A DNA stretch of 64,000 nt from Anaerolineae bacterium (GCA_023151115.1 JAKLJP010000003.1:248001-312000); one strand, 5' to 3'; positions 34,401-42,979 are shown, numbered from the stretch's first letter. The notes: generated by a model from the sequence alone, not told the origin. Program-made: numbers and translations.

Positions 34401-37400
34401 GATTTACCGGAGCCGGTACCGCCGGCGATCATGCCATGCACGCCGTCGGTTTTGGCCGAAAGATGCAGGGTGCGCTTGCGGTTGCCGGAAGTGATGCCGA
34501 GCACTGCCGACAGCCAGTCGGCGTGTTCGGCAGAGCCGGTGGTGGCCCATTTTTGGCGGATGGCTTCTTTTAGCTCGTCCAGGAAGCCCGTTTCCTGGTT
34601 GATGCCAAACACTTCAGCCAGCACTTGCCGATAAGAGGACGATTTGGGCAGGGCGTCAATCCGCAGCGGCTCCCGGCCCGACCAGGCCTTGCGGCCCAAA
34701 TCGTGCATCAGTTGGCCCAACTGCCGGATCTGGGCGATTTCCGCTTTGATCTGGCCCTGCTCGTCAAACTCGCCCACGGCAAAGGCAATCTGAAACTCCA
34801 GCGGCTGGCGGCCCGCTTTGACGTAACCCCGGCCCGGAATTTCGTCAATTTCGGCCGGCGTGCCGCCGACAATGGAGCGGTAGTCGCCCGAATCGGACAG
34901 GCGCAGGGTCAGCCGCTCGGTAAAGAGGCTGTAGAGCTTGCTCGACAGCTCGTTGAGGCGGTTGACCGAGATAACAAAGTGCAGGCCGTAAGCTTTGGCC
35001 TGGCGAACCAACAAGACAAAGGCTTCCAGCAGATTGTTCTCGCTGTCCTTCTTGGAGGTATCGCCAAAGGTTTCGATAAATTCCGGGAAGTTATCAATAA
35101 CCACCAGGATGGCCGGCTCAATCCGGTCGGGGTGGCTGATGTTGTAGTCATACAGGGTCGAGACGCCGACCTCGCTAAACAACTTCTTGCGCTCGTCCAC
35201 GATGTCGTTCAACTCGCGCAGAATTTGCTGCACCCGCTCCTCGTAGCCGCGCTCGTCGGGCATGATAATCGTGCCGACATGCGGCAGGGCGTTCAGTACC
35301 TCCAGGTTACGCCCGCCCAGGTCGAAGATGTGGGCGTGAAACTCGGCCGGTGAGTGGGTGGCAGCCAGGCTAACCACCAGCGAGCGCATAAAGGTAGTTT
35401 TGCCCCAGCCCGACGCGCCAAAGAGCACGACATGTCCCTTGGTGAAGTCAACCACCAGGGGCAATTGGCGGGCGTTGTACGGGTCGTCGGCCAGCCCGGC
35501 GATGGCCCGCATAGCCGTTTTGCTCCAATCCATGCCGGGCCAGGCCACTTTGCCGGTGAACCAGCGCCGGATAAAGGGGTTCAGGCTGGTAATCCGCTCG
35601 AATTGGCCCAGGGTCATCAAATGTTCATACTCTTTATCCAGGTAGGCTTCGACCAGCGGACTGGACATGGTTAGCTTGGTCGGCAGGAAGGGCGGCCAGG
35701 GGGTGCGCGGGGCCTGGCCCTGGAGCAGTTCATTGCACAAATCTACCACCACATCGTAAAACTTGGCCTGCTTGCCGCCCTCGCGCAGTTCGGCGTACTC
35801 GTAGTTTTCGCCGGTGTAGGCCATCTGGATCAGCTCGATGTTTTCGTTGCCCACCTGTAAGTAGCCGCGCCCCGGCATACCGTTGGGCAAAAAGGCGGCG
35901 TCGGAGCGGCGCAGCATTTCGCGGCTGGTATCTACCTGCTCGACCCGCAAGCAGATGCGGAATTTGATATTAGCCCGCATCTGGTCCGACACGCCGGTGG
36001 GCCGCTGCGAAGCCAATAACAGGTTGACCCCTTGTGCCCGGCCGACGCGGGTGATGCTGTCGAGTTCATCCTTAAATTCCGGGTTGTCGGTAATCATTTC
36101 GGCGTATTCGTCAATGATGATGTACAGGTGCGGGTACGGCTCGTTGGTCAAATGCAGCCCTTTGGCCCGGTACTCGACAATATCTTTGGTGCCGGTGTCG
36201 GCGTTGAGCTTCTGGCGGCGCTGCATTTCGGCGTTGATGGCGGTGAAAAAGCGCTTGACCGCCGACTTGTTGAGGTTGGTCACAATATCAATGCAGTGGG
36301 GCAAATCACGGAAGGGCTGGAACGCGCCGCCGCCTTTGTAATCCACCAGCACAAAGTTCAACACGCTGGGGTCGTAATTCAGAGCCAGACCGACAATCAG
36401 AGTCATCAACAACTCGGATTTACCGGCCCCGGTCCCCCCGGCGACCATACCATGCACGCCATCTTTTTTGGCCTCGAAGTGCATTTCGCGCAGGCGGTTG
36501 CCGGAAACGACCCCGATGGTCACTTTGAGCCAGTCGGCCAGTTCCGGCTTGAGGCTGTCCTGCCAATTTTGGGCCGTGCGTTGCCTTAATTGGTCCACAA
36601 ATGTCTCGTTCAACTCCAGGTTGAGTTTGCGGGCCAGGATTTGCTTGAACAGGATCGAGCGGGGCAGGGCGTCCACCCGCACCGGCTTTTTGTACACGTA
36701 ACCGGTGCTGGTAATAAAATCTTGCATGCTCTGGGCGTACTGTTCCAGCTCTTTAGTTTCATTGGCGTCGCGGGCCAGGTCAATCGGCTGGGCAATCTGG
36801 AAGGTGAGGGGCAGATGTCCAATCTTTACGTAACCCCGGCCCGGCACATCGCCAATATCGCCCACCTGCCCGCCGACGATGGCGCGGTACTCGGTCGGGT
36901 CGGCCAGCTTCAGGGTCAGCCGCTCGGTGAAGAGGCTTTGCAACTGGCTTGACAGCACAACGGGCTGACTGACCGTAATCACAAAATGGATGCCGTAGGG
37001 TTTGGCCTGCCGCGCCAACCCGACAAACTTATCAAAAACCGTTTCGACATCGCTCTCAGCGTCGCCGCCAAAGGTTTCTTTGAACTCGATAAAGTTGTCA
37101 ATACAGACCACAATGGCCGGCAGAGGCGTGGTGGGGTGGGTATCGTTGTATTTGTACAGGTCGGGCACGCCGGCATTGTAGAGAATGGTCTTGCGCTGCT
37201 CAACGATGTCATCCAATTCGCGCAGCAGTTGCTCAACCCGCTCCTCGTAGCCTTCGGCGTCGGGGATGATGACCGAGCCGACGTGGGGCAGGTTTTCCAG
37301 CACACCCAGGTTGCGCCCGCCCAAATCCAGTATGTAAACGTGGAGGTGGTTGGGCGAATGGGTGGCGGTGAGGCTGACCACCAGGGTCCGAATAAAGGTG

Positions 37401-40210
37401 GTTTTGCCCCAGCCCGACGCGCCAAAAAGAGAGACATGGCCGCGCGGCAAATCAATGACCAGGGGCAACTGCTTGGCCGCGTAGGGGTTGTCCACCAGGC
37501 CGACCACCGGGCGCAAAGCGTAATTCTCCCAATCCTGTTTTTCCAGCCAGCCGACTTCACCGTTCAACCATTTGTTGACCCCCGGATTCAGGGTCAGGGC
37601 AATGTCCGGCTTCTGGCCGAGCATAATTTTGTCTACATCAATCAGGTACTCTTCGGAGGTGACGGCAGGAATCGTTTGGTCGGGCGAGACTAATAATTCG
37701 GACAGCGACAGGCGGTTCGGCAGAAAGTCAGGCCAGGGAGCGCGCTGTTTCTCGATGCCGTGCTCGCGGGCCATTTTGCCGAGCATAGCCACGATAGCCT
37801 TGTATAGTTCGGGCGGCTCCTGATCCTGCGAGGCGTCATAAAGGTCACCCCGGTCCGGCCAGATAACCCTGGCTTGGGGAGTGCGGTTGGGGTCAACCAC
37901 TTTGTCGCCGGTGTAGGCGGTCTGAATCAGTTCGATTTCATCATTGCCCACCTGCAAATAGCCCCGGCCGGGAATATCGGTGGGCAGGAAGGCGGCGTCG
38001 GAACGGCGCAGCATTTCACGGCTTTCGCCCGACGTTTCCACCCGCAAACAGATGCGGAACTTGATATTGGAACGCATCTGGTCGGTGACGCCGCTGGGCC
38101 GCTGGGCCGCCAAAATGAGCGAGACACCCTGCGCCCGGCCCACGCGGGTGATGCTTTCCAGTTGCCCTTTGAACTCGGCCCGATCGGCAATCATTTCGGC
38201 AAATTCGTCAATGATGATAAACAGGTAGGGGTAGGGGTGGTAGGTTTCGTGCAGCCCCTTCTGGCGATAGTCCACAATGTTTTTGGTCTCAGTTTCGGCG
38301 TTGAGGGCCTGGCGGCGCTGCATTTCCGACTGGATGGCGGTGAACATGCGGGTTACGCCTTCGCCTTGCAGGTTGGTGATGATGTCCACGCAGTGGGGCA
38401 GGTCTTCAAACCCTTTGAACGCGCCGCCGCCTTTGTAATCCACCAGCACAAAGTTGAGCACGGTCGGGTCGTAAGTAACGGACAGGCCGGTGATGAGCGA
38501 AATCAATAACTCCGACTTGCCGGAGCCGGTGCTGCCGGCGATCATACCATGCACGCCGTCGCGCTTGGCCGAAAAGACCATCGTGCGGGGTTTGTTGCCC
38601 GACATCATGCCGATTTTGCAGCGCAGCCAGTTGGCGTACTTCGGCTTGACGCTGTCCTGCCATTTTTTCCATGTATCGTCCTGCAGGTCCAGGATTGATT
38701 TATAGCCCATGAAATCGAGGAAAGGCACGGTGCGGGTCAGGTTGGCCCCAAAGCTCTCGCGGATGCGCAACTGGGCTAACTGTTTGGTCAGAATGGTCAT
38801 TTCGTCGGGCCGGGTGACGTAATCGGCCTCGCCGACATAGCGGAAGGAGTTGACCCCTACTTCGGAATAACGGAAATGAAGCTTCTGGCTCTGCTCGATT
38901 TTGCTGTTGGTGGCCGGCGTCGTCCGTTCCATTTCGATGACGCCGGTGCAGCCGCTGGGCACTTTGCTGCGTTCGGGCACCAAAAAGATGACCGCCGCGC
39001 CCAACTGCGCGCCCTCTTCCAGCAGAATGGAGATGGCTGCGTCGGAGGTCAGGTTGCCCAGCGGGGATTTTTCGTCGTAAATCGAGTCGAGCAGGTCTAC
39101 CACCACCAGCAGGAAGGGCAGGGTTGGGTCAGCGCCGCCCTGGTTCTCGTCGCGCTCCTGCAAACGGATTTTGCGTTGGGCCAACAGCTTACGAATGCCT
39201 TCCAGGTATTGGCCTAAAGCGCCTTCCTCATCGTCGTCAAAGCCTTTTTCCGTTTTGTCTTCTTTGATGTCCTCGAGAAAGCACAGGTATTGGCTCAGGT
39301 CGTCCTTTTGACTGTGCGGTACAGCCTCAGCCCAGGCCCACTCTTTTTTACTGGCGGCCAAAAGGTACAGCTTCGCGTCACTCGGCGCGTGGAAAACCAG
39401 GTAATGGGCGAGCATAGCCCGCGTGTAGGCATAAACCGACTGCGGTTCGCCGGCAATGCCCAGGGCGTGCGTCACCGGGGTGCGGTTGGCCTGGGCTTCT
39501 TTCCGCTCTTTCTCCTCGTCGTCTTCTTCGTCTTCTTCTTTTTTGTCCACGTGAGGGGTACGCAGAGAAATAATAACCGGGATATCGGAGACAAATTGGG
39601 AGTCTTCTTCCAACTTCATGGCTTCGCGGACTTGATAATCCTCAAAGTTTTCCACGTCGCCCAAAACATAGGTAACGGTGGAGGGTAGGCTGCCCATGCC
39701 CAGGCGTACTACCCCAAAATCGTCATCTGAAACCCGCCGTTCCCACAAGCGGGCCTCGGAGCGGAGAGTCCGTTCCGGTTTTTCCACTTCGGCGCGGGCG
39801 TTGTGAACGATGCGAAAGGTGGTCAGGCGGTCGGGGTAGTTGTAGCGGTAAAAGCGGCGCTGCATGTCGTGCTGGATGTTCATCTCTTTGGTCAGCTCGA
39901 TGATGCGCTCCGAATAGGCTTTTTCGATTTCGGCCTGGCGCTGCTTTTCCTGACGATAACTGTAGATGGAAAAACCCACTGAAGCCAGCACCGACAAAGC
40001 CATGGGCAGGATAAATAGGGGGTTTCGCCCGCCTCCGCCCAGGGTGCCTATCAGAATATAGCCGACAATGGTCAGCAGGGGAAGTCCCACTTGCAGCAAT
40101 CGGGCGTTACCCTGTTCTTCTTTTTCCGGGGGCTTGGGGATTTCGATTTGGTCAAAGGGTAACTCCGGCTGGATGCGAGGAGGCCGGTCAATATAAATTG
40201 GTTCGTTCAT
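31442..40210 (-). CDS. Giant EccC-type FtsK/SpoIIIE ATPase with seven P-loop modules
   Basis: This 2,922-residue protein starts with two membrane segments (about 39-57 and 64-84) and the EccC stalk (LWERRVSDDDFGVVRLGMG). Seven P-loops follow with their lysines at about residues 565, 936, 1264, 1604, 1936, 2278 and 2577. Modules 1, 3 and 5 (GSTGSGKSE, GGTGAGKSE, GGTGSGKSE) have full Walker B 'IIIDEFAEM/IIIDEYAEM' and SQRP-type sensors. Modules 2, 4 and 6 (GASGWGKTT-type) and 7 (GPPLSGKTT) have 'IDN' in Walker B and so lack the catalytic Glu. Classical EccC has three modules. Here an active-inactive pair is repeated three times. It should power export of WXG100 proteins at the inner membrane. 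Confidence 0.9.
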   Translation of the reverse strand: MNEPIYIDRPPRIQPELPFDQIEIPKPPEKEEQGNARLLQVGLPLLTIVGYILIGTLGGGGRNPLFILPMALSVLASVGFSIYSYRQEKQRQAEIEKAYSERIIELTKEMNIQHDMQRRFYRYNYPDRLTTFRIVHNARAEVEKPERTLRSEARLWERRVSDDDFGVVRLGMGSLPSTVTYVLGDVENFEDYQVREAMKLEEDSQFVSDIPVIISLRTPHVDKKEEDEEDDEEKERKEAQANRTPVTHALGIAGEPQSVYAYTRAMLAHYLVFHAPSDAKLYLLAASKKEWAWAEAVPHSQKDDLSQYLCFLEDIKEDKTEKGFDDDEEGALGQYLEGIRKLLAQRKIRLQERDENQGGADPTLPFLLVVVDLLDSIYDEKSPLGNLTSDAAISILLEEGAQLGAAVIFLVPERSKVPSGCTGVIEMERTTPATNSKIEQSQKLHFRYSEVGVNSFRYVGEADYVTRPDEMTILTKQLAQLRIRESFGANLTRTVPFLDFMGYKSILDLQDDTWKKWQDSVKPKYANWLRCKIGMMSGNKPRTMVFSAKRDGVHGMIAGSTGSGKSELLISLITGLSVTYDPTVLNFVLVDYKGGGAFKGFEDLPHCVDIITNLQGEGVTRMFTAIQSEMQRRQALNAETETKNIVDYRQKGLHETYHPYPYLFIIIDEFAEMIADRAEFKGQLESITRVGRAQGVSLILAAQRPSGVTDQMRSNIKFRICLRVETSGESREMLRRSDAAFLPTDIPGRGYLQVGNDEIELIQTAYTGDKVVDPNRTPQARVIWPDRGDLYDASQDQEPPELYKAIVAMLGKMAREHGIEKQRAPWPDFLPNRLSLSELLVSPDQTIPAVTSEEYLIDVDKIMLGQKPDIALTLNPGVNKWLNGEVGWLEKQDWENYALRPVVGLVDNPYAAKQLPLVIDLPRGHVSLFGASGWGKTTFIRTLVVSLTATHSPNHLHVYILDLGGRNLGVLENLPHVGSVIIPDAEGYEERVEQLLRELDDIVEQRKTILYNAGVPDLYKYNDTHPTTPLPAIVVCIDNFIEFKETFGGDAESDVETVFDKFVGLARQAKPYGIHFVITVSQPVVLSSQLQSLFTERLTLKLADPTEYRAIVGGQVGDIGDVPGRGYVKIGHLPLTFQIAQPIDLARDANETKELEQYAQSMQDFITSTGYVYKKPVRVDALPRSILFKQILARKLNLELNETFVDQLRQRTAQNWQDSLKPELADWLKVTIGVVSGNRLREMHFEAKKDGVHGMVAGGTGAGKSELLMTLIVGLALNYDPSVLNFVLVDYKGGGAFQPFRDLPHCIDIVTNLNKSAVKRFFTAINAEMQRRQKLNADTGTKDIVEYRAKGLHLTNEPYPHLYIIIDEYAEMITDNPEFKDELDSITRVGRAQGVNLLLASQRPTGVSDQMRANIKFRICLRVEQVDTSREMLRRSDAAFLPNGMPGRGYLQVGNENIELIQMAYTGENYEYAELREGGKQAKFYDVVVDLCNELLQGQAPRTPWPPFLPTKLTMSSPLVEAYLDKEYEHLMTLGQFERITSLNPFIRRWFTGKVAWPGMDWSKTAMRAIAGLADDPYNARQLPLVVDFTKGHVVLFGASGWGKTTFMRSLVVSLAATHSPAEFHAHIFDLGGRNLEVLNALPHVGTIIMPDERGYEERVQQILRELNDIVDERKKLFSEVGVSTLYDYNISHPDRIEPAILVVIDNFPEFIETFGDTSKKDSENNLLEAFVLLVRQAKAYGLHFVISVNRLNELSSKLYSLFTERLTLRLSDSGDYRSIVGGTPAEIDEIPGRGYVKAGRQPLEFQIAFAVGEFDEQGQIKAEIAQIRQLGQLMHDLGRKAWSGREPLRIDALPKSSSYRQVLAEVFGINQETGFLDELKEAIRQKWATTGSAEHADWLSAVLGITSGNRKRTLHLSAKTDGVHGMIAGGTGSGKSEMLMTMLVGLAVFQSPDILNFVLVDYKGGGAFKPFEKLPHVVDIVTNLNKAAVNRMFTAINAEIRRRQALNAETLTKDIIEYRAKGLHLTREPYPHLFIIIDEYAEMIDDNPEYRAELESITRVGRAQGVNLILASQRPKGVSDQMRANIKLRICLRVEQVDTSREMLRAPDAAFLPNGMPGRGYIQVGNENLELIQVSYTGENQPDDREAAALWPDRPPLALAAGEDTPKLFDAVVKLSTELVNGQMAPKPWPNFLPTQFSLQSPIHDAQKNCTFVLVPTVSDWLNGDTEALWPGVDWRKAAMRPVMGLLDNPAEAIQEPLHFDLSRYHLAVFGDSGWGKTSFLRSLLVSLAATHSPDEFHAYILDLGGRNFRSLEELPHVGAVIYADEETYEERLQRLLEKLEKMVEERQQILSNADSSNLYDFNARFPEQALPAVVVMIDNFAELNENYEMLVETTIVPLVRRSLSMGVTFVITANVPTNMPSKFFNLFGERITFKQGNTDRYMDIVGRGAIEIEDTAGRGYIRVGKRPLLFHIALPVGLFQGEDGRDTLQEGDELRLMARHMRQQLESMTWRSQPDRVTVLPEIVPLLETLDEVGPAKPQRIQAVLGQDGSLRPALFDLKRLGPHFTVVGPPLSGKTTTLYNWVLSLAYRYSPDQVRLVLVDMQRKFMEYDGKHKLDELPHVLATISEVEQMEGLLANLKREGEVLANQAPGYELFVIIDNYDDLSEEIERIRELPKELAGLARRFGRDGLHFIIGGTLDSGISELRRRVQASNYGVGLRTAQAVETLRVSRTPPEIRGKELSIGRGFIVRSGQPTMIQVATPYLGKGIPASASEDEEDGAQIGQALDWWVEKIKAKYPKQRAAWSTPVETNGTQSPATSPQDNKKLLRMTSLLQRGLRKELTHLKEGNGAGELVTAKLIQLGGAGWNNEQKLMELLKEVWVNEKRASGLPEEIIQATFSVMDDESILLDIESSLPVEGEQ

Positions 40211-40315
40211 GCGCTCATTCCTAAAATTTTAACTTGACATGTCCCCAAAATGAAGGTAGTGTAATGCGCAGCAAGAAATGTTTTTACAAATACAGCAGAG
40301 TAACTACTCTCCCCC

Positions 40316-40414
40316 ATGTCATTTCGAGGCTGAAAGCCGAGAAATCTCTGAGACGGCTGGCTGTAAACTACGGATTAGAAGATTTCTCGCTCCTAACGTC
40401 GCTCGAAATGACAT
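40316..40414. repeat. MITE-like dispersed repeat, copy B (99 bp, perfect 13-bp ends)
   Basis: This is the best-preserved copy. The ends ATGTCATTTCGAG and CTCGAAATGACAT are perfect 13-bp inverted repeats. Inside, GCCGAGAAATC and GATTTCTCGC pair further. It lies between the divergent EccC-like and pseudokinase genes, so it may influence their leaders. Confidence 0.8.
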
Positions 40415-40456
40415 AGCTGAGTAGTTATACAGCAGGAACTGTGGGGGGTAAAGTCC

Positions 40457-41551
40457 ATGAAACACGTTTGTCTTTTGTGCGAACGCACCTCGCCCGATAG
40501 TAATCTGTACTGCCAGGAAACCTACTGCCCGGCCGAAATGTCGCCCAGTATTCTGGGTTATGGCGAGTGGATTGGCGATATTGAAATCATCAAGCCGGTC
40601 ATCGTGTTACGCTCGGCGGTGCTGTATGAGGCTACCCATCAAAAGAAAAAGGTTTTCTTGAAGGTGGCCCATCCGGGCACTGAGAATAAAGAAAGGCTCA
40701 AACGAGAAGCCGAGTTTTTGCGCGATATTCAACTCAAGAGAACCCAGAGCAAATATTTACCTACCCTGCTGCCGCCTTATGCTAATACTAATCTTAAAGT
40801 AGACGCCTACGGCAAAACCATGCTGCAAGGCCATCTGCTTTACTTTTACCTGTTTGAGCACGTCGAAGGGCAGCCCTTGCGCGACATTATTACCGAAAAT
40901 CCCCAACTGTGGATCAACCACGTCTGCTGGATTGTAATTGGTCTGGCCTATGCTGTTGCCTTTTTGCACAGTAAAGGCATTTATCACTACGGGTTGACTC
41001 CCGAAGGTGTCCTGGTTCGGTTTGATACCGAGCCGAACGTGCCCCGTGTGCTGCTGTTCGATTTGGGTATCGTCAGCGATGCCCAGAACCTCAACGCCAA
41101 CTGGTACCCCTTTTTCGTCCCCCCGGCTTACACCGCCCCGGAACTGACCAGCAACGGCAAAGTTCGCCCCGAATATGCCACCGATGTTTACGGTTTGGGC
41201 TTGATCTTGTATGAACTGCTGGTGGGTGAACCGGCTTTTACTTTTAAGCTACAGAGCGATACTGAAGTTTACCGGACGGTGCAGCGCAATCGCCTGGTCA
41301 GGATGACGCGGGTTGAAGATGTGAAAACCGTGGCCGATATTGCTATCCAGGCAGTTGACCCACAAATTACACGCCGCCAACAAGATGCTACGGTACTGGC
41401 TAAACAACTGCTGGGGTATTTTGGCGAATTACCCGGTGAAAAGAAGAGCCGGTGGCCAACCACCAAGACCATTATGGTGGTGGTGGCCGCTTTGCTGGCC
41501 ATTGCTTTTTTGCTGGCGGTGGTGATTTCGCTCAATAATTTTGCGGCCTGA
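40457..41551 (+). CDS. C-terminally membrane-anchored pseudokinase (EssB-like)
   Basis: The 364-residue protein starts with a Cys-rich mini-ribbon (CLLCERTSPDSNLYCQETYC). A kinase fold follows (about 45-325). The VAIK-type lysine is present (FLKVAHPG), but the glycine loop is absent, the HRDxKxxN loop reads HYGLTPEGVL and the DFG reads DLG. So the catalytic Asp and Asn are missing. A single membrane segment closes the protein (IMVVVAALLAIAFLLAVVI). This resembles EssB/YukC, the pseudokinase core of firmicute type VII systems, which is also membrane-anchored. It lies divergent to the EccC-like gene. Confidence 0.75.
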   Translation: MKHVCLLCERTSPDSNLYCQETYCPAEMSPSILGYGEWIGDIEIIKPVIVLRSAVLYEATHQKKKVFLKVAHPGTENKERLKREAEFLRDIQLKRTQSKYLPTLLPPYANTNLKVDAYGKTMLQGHLLYFYLFEHVEGQPLRDIITENPQLWINHVCWIVIGLAYAVAFLHSKGIYHYGLTPEGVLVRFDTEPNVPRVLLFDLGIVSDAQNLNANWYPFFVPPAYTAPELTSNGKVRPEYATDVYGLGLILYELLVGEPAFTFKLQSDTEVYRTVQRNRLVRMTRVEDVKTVADIAIQAVDPQITRRQQDATVLAKQLLGYFGELPGEKKSRWPTTKTIMVVVAALLAIAFLLAVVISLNNFAA

Positions 41552-41634
41552 TCTGGCTTAAAAAGAATAGAAAGGTGGATTTGAGCATAGGTTCAAATCC
41601 GCCTTTCTGTATTTTATCCGTTACGCTTTAAGGA

Positions 41635-41931
41635 TTAATAGAACCGTGTTGCGCCTAAGGCATCGCCCCGCTCATAAGCATCTACCGACTTATTCAAATC
41701 CTGCATCAATTCCCGGCACTTTTCAGCCATCTGCTCGATATGCGGCTTGATCATCTCAATAAATTGGAGCACAATGTAGCCACCCACCAGGCCGATAAAG
41801 GCCGTTGCTTTTAAGAGGGTCGCTAACCCTTCGAGGACCTTGGCTACGGCATCCAAAACTTCGCCAATTGTGCCAAAGCCTTTAGCCATATCCCGCACCG
41901 CCGGAATATCCATATATACTTCGTCTGCCAT
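41635..41931 (-). CDS. Small WXG100/ESX-like helical protein, hydrophobic centre
   Basis: The 98-residue protein is predicted all-helical with two helices around a glycine-rich hydrophobic centre (LLKATAFIGLVGGYIVLQFIEMI). It has the size and gene position of ESX proteins but no W-x-G. The second helix ends 'DAYERGDALGATRFY'. It is the last of four small genes on the minus strand in the WXG100 block. A hydrophobic centre suggests a membrane-inserting or pore-like substrate. Family membership is supported mainly by context and length. Confidence 0.6.
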   Translation of the reverse strand: MADEVYMDIPAVRDMAKGFGTIGEVLDAVAKVLEGLATLLKATAFIGLVGGYIVLQFIEMIKPHIEQMAEKCRELMQDLNKSVDAYERGDALGATRFY

Positions 41932-41965
41932 ATTTTTCCTCCTGAAGATAAATTGCTACTTGGCC

Positions 41966-42319
41966 TTAGCCTGAATAAATGGCCCCAAAGACATCGGCCA
42001 AACCATTGATTTTGCTGTTGACCTGCTCATCAGCCTGGTCAATGACATCGCAGGCATGCTGCAAGTTTTTATGCATGGTGGTGATGTGATCCGCCACCCG
42101 CCCCACACCGGGGATCATCAGGCTGGATACTTCTTCGACAAAGGCGTCGGCCCCATCGCCTACCCAAATACCGCCCATAACTGCCTGGACAAACCCGCGC
42201 ATGGGCGCCAGGGCTTGATCCTGAACCACATTTAACTGCTGCATCAACTGCGACAGCACACCTTGAACAACTTTCCGGGCAAAACGAATTAAAGCTCTTT
42301 TAATAGCACCGAATGGCAT
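41966..42319 (-). CDS. WXG100-type secreted protein
   Basis: The 117-residue protein has a positively charged helical start (FGAIKRALIRFARKVV), then a WXG-type turn, GGIWVGDGADAFVEEV, and a second helix ending IDQADEQVNSKI. This final segment matches the x-x-Q-A-D/E-x4-S-P/K-F/I pattern in the other WXG100 proteins here. Length is slightly above the usual 100. It is in the four-gene block with the other WXG100 genes and probably forms a heterodimer with one of them. Confidence 0.8.
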   Translation of the reverse strand: MPFGAIKRALIRFARKVVQGVLSQLMQQLNVVQDQALAPMRGFVQAVMGGIWVGDGADAFVEEVSSLMIPGVGRVADHITTMHKNLQHACDVIDQADEQVNSKINGLADVFGAIYSG

Positions 42320-42338
42320 AATTGACTCTCCTTAGCGC

Positions 42339-42632
42339 TTAAAACTTGCTGGCAGATGTTCGATCCGCCTGCTGCATGTAATCTATGGCTTTTTGCACGT
42401 CGCCGGCCAGCTCTTGAAATTTGTCGTTGAGCCGGCTAATAGCCGGGCAGAGCTTGCTACGAATGGCGTCGGTGAACGCTTCGCCGCCTCGACCGAGTAA
42501 AGCCCCATCTTCGAGGGTGTTGGCAATGCCCTGCATCTCCTGCATCGTATTTTCCAACTGCTCCACACCCTGCTCAAAGATGCGGATCATATCCTCGGCA
42601 GTTGCATAAACAAGTTTAATTTCATCCGTCAT
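42339..42632 (-). CDS. WXG100-type secreted protein with LxG turn
   Basis: The 97-residue two-helix protein has the turn GALLGRGGEAFTDAI, where Trp of WXG is replaced by Leu, and ends DYMQQADRTSASKF. This end shares the Q-A-D-x4-S-K-F pattern of the block. It is probably the partner of a WXG-bearing neighbour, as ESX pairs often have one degenerate member. A ribosome site (GGAGACAATT) precedes the ATG. Confidence 0.82.
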   Translation of the reverse strand: MTDEIKLVYATAEDMIRIFEQGVEQLENTMQEMQGIANTLEDGALLGRGGEAFTDAIRSKLCPAISRLNDKFQELAGDVQKAIDYMQQADRTSASKF

Positions 42633-42676
42633 AATTGTCTCCTGTTATCTTAAATAGGCTTAGAAACGATCACTTT

Positions 42677-42979
42677 TTAGGTGCCAACCCGGAAGGGGGA
42701 GGCGGCCTCATCTTCCGCTTGCTGCACGGTCTCGATTACCTCTTTGGTAACCCGATTGGCTTCTTCTAAAGCCTGTTGCAACCGCTGAACAGCGGGTAAG
42801 ATTTCGCCTTGCATCTCTCTGAAAAAGGCTTCCGACCCGCGCCCAATCCAGTCGGGTTCCAGCTTTTCCATACCGTTTTTGACCTGCTGGAGCATTTGTT
42901 GGATTTCTTCAGATTGGCTGGAAAACTTGTTGGCAACTTGCTCAAGCTGCTCATAATCTGCTTTTATTTCATCGGCCAT
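42677..42979 (-). CDS. Canonical WXG100 protein
   Basis: The 100-residue protein has helix 1, the turn EPDWIGRGSEAFFREM and helix 2 ending QQAEDEAASPF. It is very similar to the N-terminus of the Gly-rich protein at 29409-30641. It is the first gene of the WXG100 block, about 250 bases downstream of a near-consensus promoter. WXG100 proteins are exported as folded helical pairs by EccC/EssC ATPases. This one would be the main substrate candidate for the giant EccC-like ATPase. Confidence 0.88.
   Translation of the reverse strand: MADEIKADYEQLEQVANKFSSQSEEIQQMLQQVKNGMEKLEPDWIGRGSEAFFREMQGEILPAVQRLQQALEEANRVTKEVIETVQQAEDEAASPFRVGT

Noticed and set aside
33596..35353. Long plus-strand frames opposite the EccC-like gene (33596-34573, 34625-35353)
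   Set aside because: They are antisense shadows of a high-GC coding region. Their residues show mirrored repeats of the EccC modules and no independent motif.
31442..40210. The EccC-like frame as several genes joined by assembly error
   Set aside because: The frame is continuous for 2,922 codons with regular module spacing, one N-terminal membrane anchor, and diverged modules. A simple artefact would give near-identical repeats. Long reads would still be decisive.
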